In this document: piece by piece, positions 43,816 through 53,034 of the stretch | Layout: each line of letters begins with the position of its first letter | How positions within the stretch are numbered: position 1 is the first letter of the stretch | DNA from: an uncultured Hyphomicrobiales bacterium | Lineage (GTDB): Bacteria; Pseudomonadota; Alphaproteobacteria; Rhizobiales; Beijerinckiaceae | Direction: 5' to 3' | DNA: 64,000 nt | Assembly: GCA_903861645.1 (NCBI GenBank) | Contig: CAIOVE010000032.1 | Span: 1-64,000, forward strand | Notes under the pieces: generated by a model | The model's database searches: none | Told to the model about the DNA's origin: nothing | Seen by the model: only the letters and a program-made list of their open reading frames with translations | Position numbers and translations under genes: made by a program

Positions 43816-44550
43816 CTAATGTGGGGATCGTGGGCGCGAATGTCGATTCGGCCCTTGCGCGGCGCGGGCTTGGCTATTTCCGGACTTTACCGCCAGCCAT
43901 ATCACGTGCTTGGCGCCCTTGCCGCGCCCGTTGGCGCGCACGGTTTTCGCCTCCACCGCGAAGCCGGATTTGCCGAGCCTCGCGGTGTAGCGCTCGTCCG
44001 GCCCCTGCGACCAGACGGCGAGCACGCCGCCGGACCGCAACGCGGTGCGCTGGCTGGCGAGGCCGCCAACGCCATAGAGCCCGTCGTTCGCCTGCCGCGT
44101 CAGCCCCTCCGGCCCGTTATCCACGTCGAGCAGGATGGCGTCCCAGGTGTTCTTGTTGTCGCGGATGAGGGCGCCCACGTCGCCCTCGATCAGGGTTACG
44201 CGCGGGTCGTCGAGGCAGCCGTTGAAGATTTCGGCCATGGGGCCGCGCGCCCAGGCGACCACGGCGGGCACGAGTTCGGCGACGTCGATCCGCGCGTCGG
44301 ATGGAAAGCATTTGAGCGCCGCCCGCAGGGTGAATCCCATGCCGAGGCCGCCGATCAGCACGCGTGGCGCGGGGCGGCCCGCCAGCTTCTCCGCGGCGAG
44401 GGTCGCGAGCGCCTCCTCCGAGCCGAACAGGCGGGAATTCATCAGGGCGTTCTGGCCGAGCATGATGGCGAATTCCGAGCCGCGCCGGATCAGGCGCAAC
44501 TCCTCGCCGCCCGGCGCGCGGGCCTTGTCGAGGTGGACCCAGGGGATCAA
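43816..44550 (-). CDS. Spermidine-synthase-like methyltransferase-fold protein
   Basis: A 244-residue protein with the spermine/spermidine synthase fold: RVLIGGLGMGFTLRAALKCF (about 63-82) is the nucleotide motif, AELVPAVVAWARG the second strand, and DAILLDVDNGPEG (about 135-147) the active-site region in which the polyamine-synthase DxxxD pattern is only partly kept. It lacks the N-terminal beta-barrel domain of true SpeE, so polyamine synthesis is doubtful. The last 20 residues are Arg/Pro/Ser-rich and probably disordered. It sits between uvrD and a membrane protein with no pathway partner. Confidence 0.75.
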   Translation of the reverse strand: MIPWVHLDKARAPGGEELRLIRRGSEFAIMLGQNALMNSRLFGSEEALATLAAEKLAGRPAPRVLIGGLGMGFTLRAALKCFPSDARIDVAELVPAVVAWARGPMAEIFNGCLDDPRVTLIEGDVGALIRDNKNTWDAILLDVDNGPEGLTRQANDGLYGVGGLASQRTALRSGGVLAVWSQGPDERYTARLGKSGFAVEAKTVRANGRGKGAKHVIWLAVKSGNSQARAAQGPNRHSRPRSPH

Positions 44551-44578
44551 CCCTCGCCTCCCGTCGGACGCGGCGCGC

Positions 44579-45160
44579 TCACAGGCCCGTCACGAATTTC
44601 GCCATCACGACGATAATGAGCACCTGACACAATCCCTGCGCGGAAATCCAGTAAACATAGGTTTTCAGCAGGCTGGCGATGCGCGCGCCATCGGGTTGCG
44701 GCTTGCGCAGCTCGAAATAGACGCGAAGGTTGGTCGGCAGCAGCACGCCGAGCCCTTGCCCGGTGAGAATCACAATCAGCACGAGCGCCGCGAGCACCCA
44801 GCCATAGGCGGGCCAGGGCGTATCTAGGATGCCCAGCTGCTTGGCGTGATACCAGCCCGACGTGCCGGTGACGATCGACAGGGTGGGCATCAGGAACAGC
44901 GTCTTGGGCGTGAGGCGGGTGACGACCGCGCGGCGGGCCTCGAAGGGCGAGGCGCGCAGGGTCGGGCCGACGAAAAACCCCATGTAAAGGTCGATGCCGG
45001 TCCACATCACGCCCGCCATGACGTGAACGAAATTGAGGAAAAACACGCTCTCCGACCAGATGGCGGCGAACATGGCGACGAACACCGCCGCGCAGCCCGC
45101 GATGTTCCACGGGCTGACGGTGGGCAGGTCGGCGGGCGCGGCAATGGTGGAATCTGTCAT
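44579..45160 (-). CDS. Membrane protein of unknown function (about four to five helices)
   Basis: A 193-residue integral membrane protein. Hydrophobic segments lie near residues 20-45, 45-65 (NFVHVMAGVMWTGIDLYMGF), 85-105 (LFLMPTLSIVTGTSGWYHA), 117-139 and 165-190. The HVMAGVMWTG motif resembles the HxxxxxxWxG pattern seen in CopD/DUF2269-like and urate-oxidase PuuD-like membrane domains, but I cannot place it firmly. ATG at 45160 with AAGG seven bases upstream is preferred to longer starts at 45184 or 45214, which would overlap the divergent gene. Function unknown; a haem- or metal-linked role is speculative. Confidence 0.6.
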   Translation of the reverse strand: MTDSTIAAPADLPTVSPWNIAGCAAVFVAMFAAIWSESVFFLNFVHVMAGVMWTGIDLYMGFFVGPTLRASPFEARRAVVTRLTPKTLFLMPTLSIVTGTSGWYHAKQLGILDTPWPAYGWVLAALVLIVILTGQGLGVLLPTNLRVYFELRKPQPDGARIASLLKTYVYWISAQGLCQVLIIVVMAKFVTGL

Positions 45161-45198
45161 GCGGGGCCTTTTTCTCGGCGGCATGGTATAGGGCGGGG

Positions 45199-45756
45199 AT
45201 GATAGCTCCAACACCCTTGGCGAGCGCGGCCGAAATCGTCGCCTTCTGGGCCGACGCCGGCCCCGAGCGCTGGTTCGCGAAGGACGTGGCCTTCGACGCC
45301 TCGATCGTCGAGCGCTTCCTGCCGGCCCACGAGGCCGCCGCGCGCGGCGAACTCGATGGCTGGCGCGACGACGCCACGGGCGCGCTGGCGTTGCTGATCC
45401 TGCTCGACCAGTTTCCGCGCAACATGTTTCGCGGCTCGGCGCGGGCCTTCGCCACCGACGGGCTTGCGCGCGCGATTGCCTACCATGCCTTCGACATGGA
45501 TTTCGCCGACGCTTTCGAGTTGCCGCTCAAGCGGTTTTTCTTTCTGCCGATGATGCATTCGGAAGACGCGGCGGATCAGCTTTTTTGCGTCAACATGCTG
45601 TCGCTGGAAAACGATCTCGACGGTCTCAAGTCCGGCAAGGAGCATCGCGCCATCATCGAGCGCTTCGGGCGCTTTCCCCATCGCAACGCCGTTCTGGGGC
45701 GGGCCTCCACGCCCGAGGAAACGGCTTTTCTGAACGACGGCGGATTCGCGGGGTAA
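45199..45756 (+). CDS. DUF924 family protein
   Basis: A 185-residue soluble helical protein. IVAFWADAGPERWFAKDVAF (about residues 13-32) and LALLILLDQFPRNMFRGSARAFATD (about 63-87) are the typical DUF924 signatures; the LDQFPRNxFRG motif is especially diagnostic. The fold is TPR-like and function is unknown; family members are widespread in proteobacteria. It is divergent from the membrane protein gene, with 38 bp between starts. Its stop is followed 1 base later by the start of the flavoprotein gene, so the two are co-transcribed. Confidence 0.9.
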   Translation: MIAPTPLASAAEIVAFWADAGPERWFAKDVAFDASIVERFLPAHEAAARGELDGWRDDATGALALLILLDQFPRNMFRGSARAFATDGLARAIAYHAFDMDFADAFELPLKRFFFLPMMHSEDAADQLFCVNMLSLENDLDGLKSGKEHRAIIERFGRFPHRNAVLGRASTPEETAFLNDGGFAG

Positions 45757-45757
45757 C

Positions 45758-47164
45758 ATGGACGATCAGGCTCAAGGCTTCCGGCGGCCCGACGCGGCGG
45801 CGCTCGCGACGGTGACGAAAGCCCTCGCGGACACGTTCGGCAATCGCTATTCGGCCAACGCGACCGTGCGCGCGCAACACGCCCACACGATCACATGGGG
45901 CCCCAACCAGCCGCCCGATTGCGTGGTCTATCCCCAATCGACCGAGGAGGTGGCGGGCGTCGTCGCCCTGTGCGCGGCCCATGGCGTGCCGGTGATCGCC
46001 TTCGGCACGGGCACGTCGCTTGAGGGTCACGTCAACGCGCCGTTCGGCGGCGTGTGTCTGGATATGTCGATGATGAATCGCGTCACGCGCGTCAACGCCG
46101 AGGATCTCGATTGCGAGGTCGAGCCGGGCGTCACGCGCAAGGCGCTGAACGAGCATCTGCGCGACAGCGGATTGTTTTTTCCCATCGATCCCGGCGCCGA
46201 CGCTTCCATCGGCGGCATGGCCTCGACGCGCGCGTCGGGCACCAACGCGGTGCGTTACGGCACGATGAAGGACAACGTGCTGTCGCTGGAAGTCGTGACC
46301 GCGACGGGCGAGATCATCCGCACCGCGCGTCGCGCGAAAAAATCCTCCGCCGGCTACGATCTCACGCGGCTGTTTGTCGGCGCCGAGGGCACGCTCGGGG
46401 TCATCACGCGCATAACATTGCGATTGCAGGGCCTGCCCGAGGCGATCTCCGGCGGCATCTGTCCGTTTCCGAGCGTCAAGGCTGCTTGCGACGCGACCAT
46501 CATGACCATCCAGACGGGTCTGCCCATCGCGCGCATCGAATTGCTCGACGCCTTGCAGGTGAAGGGCGTCAACCTGCACTCGAAGCTGGGCCTGCCGGAA
46601 ACGCCGATGTTGCTCGTCGAGTTTCACGGCACGGAGGCCGGCGTCGCCGAACAATCGGCGCGCTTTGGCGACATCGCCGCCGAGTTTGGCGGCGGGCCGT
46701 TCACGTGGGCCACGCGGCCGGAGGACCGCACGCGTCTGTGGCAGGCGCGCCATGATTCCTACTGGGCGGCGCTGGCTCTTCGGCCGGGCGCTAAGGCGGT
46801 GGCGACGGATGTGTGCGTGCCGATCTCGCGGCTGGCCGAATGCGTCACGCAAACGCAGGCCGACATCGCCGCGAGCGGACTCATCGCGCCCATCGTCGGC
46901 CACGTGGGCGACGGCAATTTCCACGTCACCCTGCTCGTCGACATGGACGATCCCGCCGACGTCCAACGCGCCGAGGATTTCCTGCATCGCCTCGTGCGCC
47001 GCGGCCTCGCGATGGAGGGCACCTGCACCGGCGAACACGGCATCGGCCAGACCAAGATGAAATACATGAGCGAGGAACATTCGCCCGGCGCGCTCGACAT
47101 GATGCGGACGATCAAGCGGGCGCTCGATCCTCGGGGCATCATGAATCCGGGCAAGATGATCTAG
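45758..47164 (+). CDS. FAD-linked oxidase, D-lactate dehydrogenase/GlcD-like
   Basis: A 468-residue flavoprotein of the VAO family. The FAD_binding_4 domain (about residues 45-230) includes PVIAFGTGTSLEGHV and IDPGADASIGGMASTRASGTNAVRYG segments; the FAD-oxidase_C domain (about 230-465) contains GHVGDGNFHVTLLVD (about 386-400) with the metal/substrate His, and TGEHGIGQTKMKYM near 427-440. It fits respiratory D-lactate dehydrogenase (LDHD/Dld-II type) best, and could instead be glycolate oxidase GlcD or D-2-hydroxyglutarate dehydrogenase. GlcE and GlcF are absent, favouring the lactate enzyme. It passes electrons to the respiratory chain. Confidence 0.85.
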   Translation: MDDQAQGFRRPDAAALATVTKALADTFGNRYSANATVRAQHAHTITWGPNQPPDCVVYPQSTEEVAGVVALCAAHGVPVIAFGTGTSLEGHVNAPFGGVCLDMSMMNRVTRVNAEDLDCEVEPGVTRKALNEHLRDSGLFFPIDPGADASIGGMASTRASGTNAVRYGTMKDNVLSLEVVTATGEIIRTARRAKKSSAGYDLTRLFVGAEGTLGVITRITLRLQGLPEAISGGICPFPSVKAACDATIMTIQTGLPIARIELLDALQVKGVNLHSKLGLPETPMLLVEFHGTEAGVAEQSARFGDIAAEFGGGPFTWATRPEDRTRLWQARHDSYWAALALRPGAKAVATDVCVPISRLAECVTQTQADIAASGLIAPIVGHVGDGNFHVTLLVDMDDPADVQRAEDFLHRLVRRGLAMEGTCTGEHGIGQTKMKYMSEEHSPGALDMMRTIKRALDPRGIMNPGKMI

Positions 47165-47176
47165 CCGCGCCGGGCG

Positions 47177-47551
47177 TCAGGAGCAGAACAGCGGCTTCAG
47201 ACCGAACTGGACAACGGCGGCGCAACCCTTCGCCAGCAGCGCGTATCGGTTGGGCCAGCCCATGAGGCCCAGCACGAACGGGCCAATGGCGCCCATCAGC
47301 ATCATGTAGGCCATGTTGCGATAGCTGTCGGGATCCCAGCAGCCGTTGTCCATCCATTCGGCGCCGATAATGGATTTCTCGAAATAGTGCGACAGCGCCG
47401 TTTCGGGCCGGGCAATGGCGACATAGGGATTTTCGTAGGCGGAATCGGCGCCGCGATCGAGCGACGCGCGAATGAAATGGGCGATGAGCCCGCCGATGGC
47501 GCCAAACACGGTCAGAACCGCGACGACGAGCAGATAGGACATCGATTGCAT
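47177..47551 (-). CDS. Small membrane protein of unknown function
   Basis: A 124-residue protein with an N-terminal helix (about residues 4-27, SYLLVVAVLTVFGAIGGLIA) and a second hydrophobic stretch near 80-98 (NMAYMMLMGAIGPFVLGLMG). The loop between them contains a single Cys (MDNGCWDPDS), and a second Cys lies at the C-terminus. No family is recognised. It converges with the flavoprotein gene and lies 80 bp upstream of the restriction-modification gene's stop. Codon use matches the genome. Confidence 0.55.
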   Translation of the reverse strand: MQSMSYLLVVAVLTVFGAIGGLIAHFIRASLDRGADSAYENPYVAIARPETALSHYFEKSIIGAEWMDNGCWDPDSYRNMAYMMLMGAIGPFVLGLMGWPNRYALLAKGCAAVVQFGLKPLFCS

Positions 47552-47632
47552 GAACGCCCCCGCGCGCGCGTAACGGGGCGTTCATAACCGAGGGGGTCTG
47601 AATATTCCGTAATCGGGCGCGGCGACGGGCGA

Positions 47633-50527
47633 TCAGGTTTCCGGCGAAGTTGATCTTACCGCGCGCGCCAGATTGAGCTCCAGCAACCTGGCCAGCGCGT
47701 CGTCGATGGCGATATCCTCGGGCCAGCCATAGGCGGCGGCGACGGCGCGGTCGAGGTCGGCGTGGGCGCTGGCGAGCCATTGCGGCCGCTCGTTGTAGAG
47801 ATTGGTCAGCGTGCGCGCTTTCAGCTTCGCGGCGGCCTCGGCGTTTTTCGGCAAGACGCGGTCGGGATATTTGACCGGCGCCTCGCCCGGCGCCGCCGTC
47901 GGCGTGATTTCCGGCGCGATGTCGACGAGATCGGCGGGGTTGAGCCACGCCCTGCGGAGGTCGTCGAGTTTTTTCGCCGCCGCCGCGATTTTTCGCGCGC
48001 GCGGGTCGTCGGCGTATGAGGCCGCGGGCAAGTCGGGCGTCAGCCCCTCGGGAAAGGGGAATGTCTCGAAGGTCGTGGTGGGCGTATAGCGGGGCCGATC
48101 CTCAAGCGACGTGCCGAGCCGCAGCGACCATGCCTCGTGAAAGCGCGAATGCAGCATGCCGAAGGTCGTGTCATCGTCGCGGGCGATGGCGATGACGGTG
48201 TTTTCGGGTATCAGGCTTTTTGCCAGAAACACGAAAATTCGATGTTTAGATACCAGCGGTGTTCCAATGATCCTATTTATGGAGCGCATCGAACGTCGAA
48301 GCGCTGGCCGCGGGTCACCATGAAGCCACCATTTCGTTCGATGCCACTCGCGCCGCAATCCAATTCTTGTAGGCTTGACGTGCGTGACTACGTGCAAAAA
48401 CGGCGCTTCATATTGAGCAGCATCGCTTTCCGACATCGTGGGGCCGAAATCGATTATCCATTTGTCTTCATTGTGGCGAACGATTCCAGCGCCATTGGTC
48501 CAAGGACGAACGACATCCGAGTTTGGCCGTCCATTGACATTCAGCGGAGCCTGTAAAAAGGAACGAGCTAACACGCCATCTATATCGAAAGGACCATTCT
48601 TCTGCGTGCCTATGAATGAAATACCCTTGTTTTCATTCAAGGAACACGGTTCGTAAGCCGACGAATTGGCGGTTAAACGTGAACCTATATGATCGCAAAA
48701 AAGCCCGTCCAAGCGAATTTCTTCTTTTGAGCTAGTCTTGCTGAAACATATGATGGAGACTCGGACTGAAGCGCCATCGACAACCCAAGGCTCATCCGAC
48801 CAAGCTTCGAATATTTTCGTTCGCGCCGTGAGGTATTCCATCGTCGGCAGATTGTTGCCCCCTGATATCGAATTTGTGGCGACAAATCCGACCCGTGTTT
48901 TCGGGTGCGCAACGACTTGATCAACGCCCTTGGCAATCCAGTAGCAAACAAGATCAGAGCGACCCGGTATCTGAGTTTCATAGACGCTTCGGAGCGTCCT
49001 GACGTAATCCTCGCCGAGACTTGCAATCATTCTCCGGTCACCCAGAAACGGCGGATTGCCGACGATGAAATCAGCCGCGGGCCATTCGGCTTCCTCGCCG
49101 TCCGCTGTCAGCAGCGCGTCGCGGCATTCAATCGAATCCAGCTTGCGCAGGATGGGCTCTGGATGGTGTGTGATGGCGTTGCGCAGGCGCCATTGAATGT
49201 CGCCGATCCAGATGGTGGTGCGCGCCAGTTCCGCGGCGAAGGGATTGATCTCTATGCCGTGCAGGATTTCAGGCCCGACACGGGGGAGGCACGGCGGCAA
49301 TCCCAGCGTCTCGCATTCGAGCAGCGCCTTGTATTCAATATCCTTGACCGCTTGCAGCGCCATGTACAAAAAATTGCCGGAGCCGCAGGCGGGATCGAGG
49401 ATGCGCAGGCCCGTCAGCCGCTCGATGAAGGCGTCGCGCAGCGCCACCGCCTTGACGCGCGCCGCGGCGATGGCGCCATCGCGCTTCTTGCCGGGCTCGG
49501 CCGCGAGCAGGGGCTCCATGAGCGCGGCGATTTTTTCCCGCGTGGCTTCCCATTCCGCGCGCAGGGGGCGGGCGATCACCGGCTCGACGATGAGCATGAT
49601 CTTGTCGGCGTCGGTGTAATGCGCGCCGATCTGCGCGCGTTTGTCGGGATCGAGGAAACGCTCGAACAGGGTGCCGAAAATCGTCGGATCGACAAGCGCC
49701 CATTTGTGCCGCGTCACGTCGATCAGCAGGCTGAGTTCGTCGGCCTGCAAGGGCAACGCCCGCCGTCCGTCGAACAGGCCGCCGTTGAAATGGGCGATTT
49801 CCGTCAGGTCGAATTCGCCGCCCATTTCCATTTCGGCGAAGAGCTTGTCGAAATAGGCCTTGGACTGGGATGGGCGTTTTTCCGCGACGAGAAGCAGCTT
49901 TTTCAGCAGCCCCTCGGGCAGCAGCTTCACGCTGTCGGCGAAAAACAGAAAGACGAGCTGATTGACGAAATGCGCCACCGCCTCGCGGTCGGGGTTGCGG
50001 GCTTGCAGACGGTCCGAGATCGTCTGGAATTCATTCGCCGCCTTGCGGGTCAGGTCCGCGCGGGATTGTTTCGAGCGCAGCGACTCCGGGTCGTGAAACA
50101 CCGCGCGCAGGACCGTCAGGTTGTGCGGGGCGTCGAGATCGTCCAGATCGAAGGAATAGGTTTTCGAGACCTCGTTGGTCCAGGCGGTGACGATCTTGAA
50201 CCGGTTGGTGTCGCAGACCACCTGCAAGGGCGGGTTTTCGAGCGCGGCGGCGTATTGCACCAGTTGCAGAAGAGCCGCGTCGAGATCGCGCTTTTTCTTT
50301 TTGTATTCCCAGGCGAAATAGCCCTTTTTCCAGACGTCGGCGAAGCCCTCGCCGCCGCCCGTCTTGGGGGCGCCCTTCTCGAAGGAATAGCGCTCGCCAG
50401 TCGGGTCGTCCTCAATGGGGTCGGGGTGGCCGACCAGCAGGCACAAGTCCTTGAAATGCAGTTGCGCCGTCTGTCGCTCGTTGAGCGCGACGGGTTTCCA
50501 TTTGTTGATGAATTCCCGAGGGGTCAT
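47633..50527 (-). CDS. MmeI-like type IIL restriction-modification enzyme (fused nuclease-methyltransferase)
   Basis: A 964-residue single-chain enzyme that should both cut and methylate DNA. The N-terminal nuclease has D64, E74 and K76 in ADVWKKGYFAWEYK, the same D-x9-E-x-K spacing as MmeI. A helical linker follows, then GAHYT (301-305), SAM motif I LDPACGSGNF (377-386) and adenine-methyltransferase motif IV NPPF (491-494). Residues about 505-765, covering the target-recognition region, are encoded by DNA of only about 43-52% GC, against about 70% in the rest, which points to exchange of the specificity module. The C-terminal part is GC-rich again. No separate methylase, specificity subunit or mobile gene is adjacent. 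Confidence 0.88.
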   Translation of the reverse strand: MTPREFINKWKPVALNERQTAQLHFKDLCLLVGHPDPIEDDPTGERYSFEKGAPKTGGGEGFADVWKKGYFAWEYKKKKRDLDAALLQLVQYAAALENPPLQVVCDTNRFKIVTAWTNEVSKTYSFDLDDLDAPHNLTVLRAVFHDPESLRSKQSRADLTRKAANEFQTISDRLQARNPDREAVAHFVNQLVFLFFADSVKLLPEGLLKKLLLVAEKRPSQSKAYFDKLFAEMEMGGEFDLTEIAHFNGGLFDGRRALPLQADELSLLIDVTRHKWALVDPTIFGTLFERFLDPDKRAQIGAHYTDADKIMLIVEPVIARPLRAEWEATREKIAALMEPLLAAEPGKKRDGAIAAARVKAVALRDAFIERLTGLRILDPACGSGNFLYMALQAVKDIEYKALLECETLGLPPCLPRVGPEILHGIEINPFAAELARTTIWIGDIQWRLRNAITHHPEPILRKLDSIECRDALLTADGEEAEWPAADFIVGNPPFLGDRRMIASLGEDYVRTLRSVYETQIPGRSDLVCYWIAKGVDQVVAHPKTRVGFVATNSISGGNNLPTMEYLTARTKIFEAWSDEPWVVDGASVRVSIICFSKTSSKEEIRLDGLFCDHIGSRLTANSSAYEPCSLNENKGISFIGTQKNGPFDIDGVLARSFLQAPLNVNGRPNSDVVRPWTNGAGIVRHNEDKWIIDFGPTMSESDAAQYEAPFLHVVTHVKPTRIGLRREWHRTKWWLHGDPRPALRRSMRSINRIIGTPLVSKHRIFVFLAKSLIPENTVIAIARDDDTTFGMLHSRFHEAWSLRLGTSLEDRPRYTPTTTFETFPFPEGLTPDLPAASYADDPRARKIAAAAKKLDDLRRAWLNPADLVDIAPEITPTAAPGEAPVKYPDRVLPKNAEAAAKLKARTLTNLYNERPQWLASAHADLDRAVAAAYGWPEDIAIDDALARLLELNLARAVRSTSPET

Positions 50528-50570
50528 GGGCTGTGTCTAGCACGAGTCGCGGGCGTGGCGCGTGGGCCGC

Positions 50571-50852
50571 CTAATTCGCCTTCGTCGCCCGGCAGACCAT
50601 CGCGCCGGGAGTGCAGGCGATGCCGGCGGTCGAGCATTGCGGCGCGCCCTTGTCGTCGCGCTTGCAGGTCTGGCAGGCGTTGGTCCACTCGACGCAGTCG
50701 GGGTTTTCCTTGCCATAGGTGAAGACCGTGGCGGGGCCGGCCTCGGGCGCGGGCATGGGCTCGGCCCGCGGCGCGTCGGCTTGCGCGCGCGAAACGGCGC
50801 CCAGCGCCAGGAACGTCAGCGCGACGAGGGGAAGCAATCGGCGAGTTTTCAT
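50571..50852 (-). CDS. Small secreted Cys-containing protein
   Basis: A 93-residue protein with a signal peptide (residues 1-25, ending SRAQA-D). The mature part has five Cys within about 35 residues: DCVEWTNACQTCKRDDKG and then QCSTAGIACTPGAMVC, a CxxC pair included, so disulphides or a metal site are likely. No family is recognised. It lies between the broken oxidoreductase gene and the restriction-modification gene, alone in transcription apart from possible read-through. Periplasmic location is inferred from the signal. Confidence 0.6.
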   Translation of the reverse strand: MKTRRLLPLVALTFLALGAVSRAQADAPRAEPMPAPEAGPATVFTYGKENPDCVEWTNACQTCKRDDKGAPQCSTAGIACTPGAMVCRATKAN

Positions 50853-50896
50853 GGTGAAACCCTAGCGGATTCCGGCGCGCGCGCCAATCGCGGCGC

Positions 50897-52308
50897 TCAC
50901 GCCACCTTGCGTGGCACGAGGCGCTCGCTGCGCAGGGCTTCCTGCTCGCCGGAGGTTCCGGCCTCGTGGTACTCGGCGTCCTCGTTGACATCCCAGATGT
51001 CGTAGTGGTCCTCGCCCGACAGGATGTTGCGGACCGTCAGCATGGCGGTCATCATCGCGTGGTCCTGATTGTTGTACTTGTGCATGCCGTTGCGGCCGAC
51101 GAGGTGAAGGCCGGGGAAGTTCAGCGCGATATCGCGGCGCACCGTGTCGACGTTGTCGCGATAGGCGTCGTCGTAGACGGGGTAGGCCTTGGCCTGACGC
51201 ACGACGCAGGCGTCGACGACGTCGTCTGCGGCGAGCAGGCCGATCTTGTGGATTTCCAGTTTCGCCAGCGCGATCAACTCGGCGTCGGGCGCGTTCCACA
51301 GGCCGTCGCCCTCGAAGCAGAAATATTCGAGGCCGAGACAGGTCATGCCCTCTTGCGGCACGAGGTCCGGCGACCACGAGCGGAAGTTCTGCACGCGGCC
51401 GACCTTGACGCTGGGATCATGGATATAGACCCAGTTGTCGGGGAAATCGCGCGAGGACTTGGCGATCAGCGCGACGGTGAGGAAGTCGCGGTATTTCAGC
51501 GCGCGGGCGTTGAACAGGCTGATGGGCGTCGGCGTCATCGCGTTCATCAATTCGACGATCGGCGCCGAGGAGATCACGTCGCGCGCGGTCCAGGATTGCT
51601 CGCGGCCTTGCGCGTCGCGGGCGGTGACGGTCCAAAGGCCCGTGGCGGCGTCGCGCGTGAGATTCGCCAGCTTCTGGCCCATGCGGATTTCGCCGCCGGC
51701 GGCGCGGATTTTTTTCGCGCAGGCGTCCCACAACATGCCCGGACCCTTGCGCGGGTAGCGGAAGGATTCAATCAGCGTCTTGATGACCGGGCCGCCCAGT
51801 CGGCGGAGATTTCATCGCAGGACATGCCCCACACCTTCTCGGTGTAGGTCTTGAAGAAGATCGAGAACAGGCGCTCGCCGAACTGGTTGCGCACCCATTG
51901 GTGGAACGTCTTTGGGTCGCGGATCGGTCGGACCTTGGCGTAGGCGTAGGAGAGCATGCACAGCGCGCTCTCGAACAGGCCGAGATTGCGCAGCGCCTCG
52001 AAGCCGTTGAGCGGATAGGAATAGAACTTGTCGCCGTAGAAGATGCGCGACAGGCGCGGGCGCTCGACGAAATCGTCGGGCAGGATTTCGTCCCACAGGT
52101 CGACCACTTCCTTCGACTTCGAGAAGAAGCGGTGGCCGCCGATGTCGAACAGGTAATCCTTGTAGTTGGCGGTGCGGCTGATGCCGCCGACGAAGGTCGG
52201 ATCCTGCTCGATGACGAGCGCCGAGCGACCGGCCTTGGTCAGCTGATAGGCGGCGGTGAGACCCGCGGGGCCGGCGCCGATGATCAGCGCGTCGAATTCG
52301 GGCTTCAT
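50897..52308 (-). pseudogene. NAD(P)/FAD-dependent oxidoreductase (UDP-galactopyranose mutase-like), frameshifted
   Basis: One flavoprotein split over two frames. Part 1 (51772-52308, 178 aa) has the FAD motif DALIIGAGPAGLTAAYQ (about residues 6-22), GGISRTANYKDYLFDIGGHR and ends near EKVWGMSCDEISADWAA, then runs out of frame to a TGA. Part 2 begins in another frame at about 51791 with GPVIKTLIESFRYPRKGPGM and continues to 50897, with a good C-terminal HLVGRNGMHKYNNQDHAM motif. In homologues as I remember them about 30 residues separate these blocks, so an internal deletion plus frameshift, or an assembly error, is likely. Its ATG overlaps the gtrA stop by 4 bases. Function would be glycan-precursor metabolism. 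Confidence 0.75.
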
Positions 52309-52832
52309 GACTTGATCCTCGGGGCGGTCGCGCCGGAGCGGGCAAAGGCGAACAGGCTCTGGCCGGTGAAGGAGAAGGCCGCCGTCAAAGCGGCGGCGAT
52401 GAACAGGCTGGCGTAGGGGCGCGTTTCGCCCGACGCGTAGTGCAGCCCCAGAAATACGAGATAGTTGAAGCCCTGCGCGAAGAGCGCGACGCCGAAATAG
52501 CGGGCGATCTCGACATGCGTGGCGTGGCCGCTGGGCCCGAACGTGAAGAGCCGGTTCAGGAACCAGGTCACGACCGTGGCGACGACGAGCGACACGGCGC
52601 GGGAAAAGGGCGCGCCGGCGCCCTGATGAAAGAGCAACGCGAAGACGCCGGTGTCGGCGGCGAGGCCAACCACGCCCACCGCCAGAAACCGCGCCACCCG
52701 GGATATCAGCGGCAGCCAGGGCGCGAAAACGGGCAGGCGCGCGGCGACAGCCGCCTCGAACGACCGGACGAACGATGGAACGAACGGGCCCGCTGGCGCG
52801 TGTTCCTCGACGATATCCGGCGCTAGACGCAT
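52305..52832 (-). CDS. GtrA family membrane protein
   Basis: A 175-residue GtrA-type protein with four helices at about residues 43-65, 75-97, 110-132 and 140-162. The motif FLAVGVVGLAADTGVFALLF (about 48-67) and TWFLNRLFTFG (about 88-98) are diagnostic. GtrA proteins flip or help move polyprenyl-linked sugars for O-antigen or cell-wall glycan modification. Start 52832 has AAGG upstream; longer frames to 52907 are not needed. It overlaps the downstream flavoenzyme by 4 bases. That partner is broken, so the pathway may be lost. Confidence 0.85.
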   Translation of the reverse strand: MRLAPDIVEEHAPAGPFVPSFVRSFEAAVAARLPVFAPWLPLISRVARFLAVGVVGLAADTGVFALLFHQGAGAPFSRAVSLVVATVVTWFLNRLFTFGPSGHATHVEIARYFGVALFAQGFNYLVFLGLHYASGETRPYASLFIAAALTAAFSFTGQSLFAFARSGATAPRIKS

Positions 52833-53034
52833 CAATGATCCCTTGCCGCGCCGGCCGGCGCGCCCACGACTCGCGACCGGCGCGAAGCCTATTCCGGGAC
52901 GTATCAAACGCGGTGAAGCTTAATTTCGGGTAACCAAGGGCGTCGGTCGTTCACTATTTGGCGTTCATGATTTCGCTTCGTGGCGATCCGGGCCGGCGGT
53001 CGACACCGCGCGCGCGGCGTGTTAGGCGCCAGCC

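Noticed and set aside
48905..50722. A 605-codon plus-strand frame opposite the restriction-modification gene
   Set aside because: No domain is recognisable and the reverse frame carries intact nuclease and methyltransferase motifs. The frame also stops being plausible in the AT-richer part.
52917..52932. TTAA-like half-sites upstream of gtrA considered as a CtrA box
   Set aside because: Only one half matches TTAA; the second is shifted and mismatched relative to TTAA-N7-TTAA.
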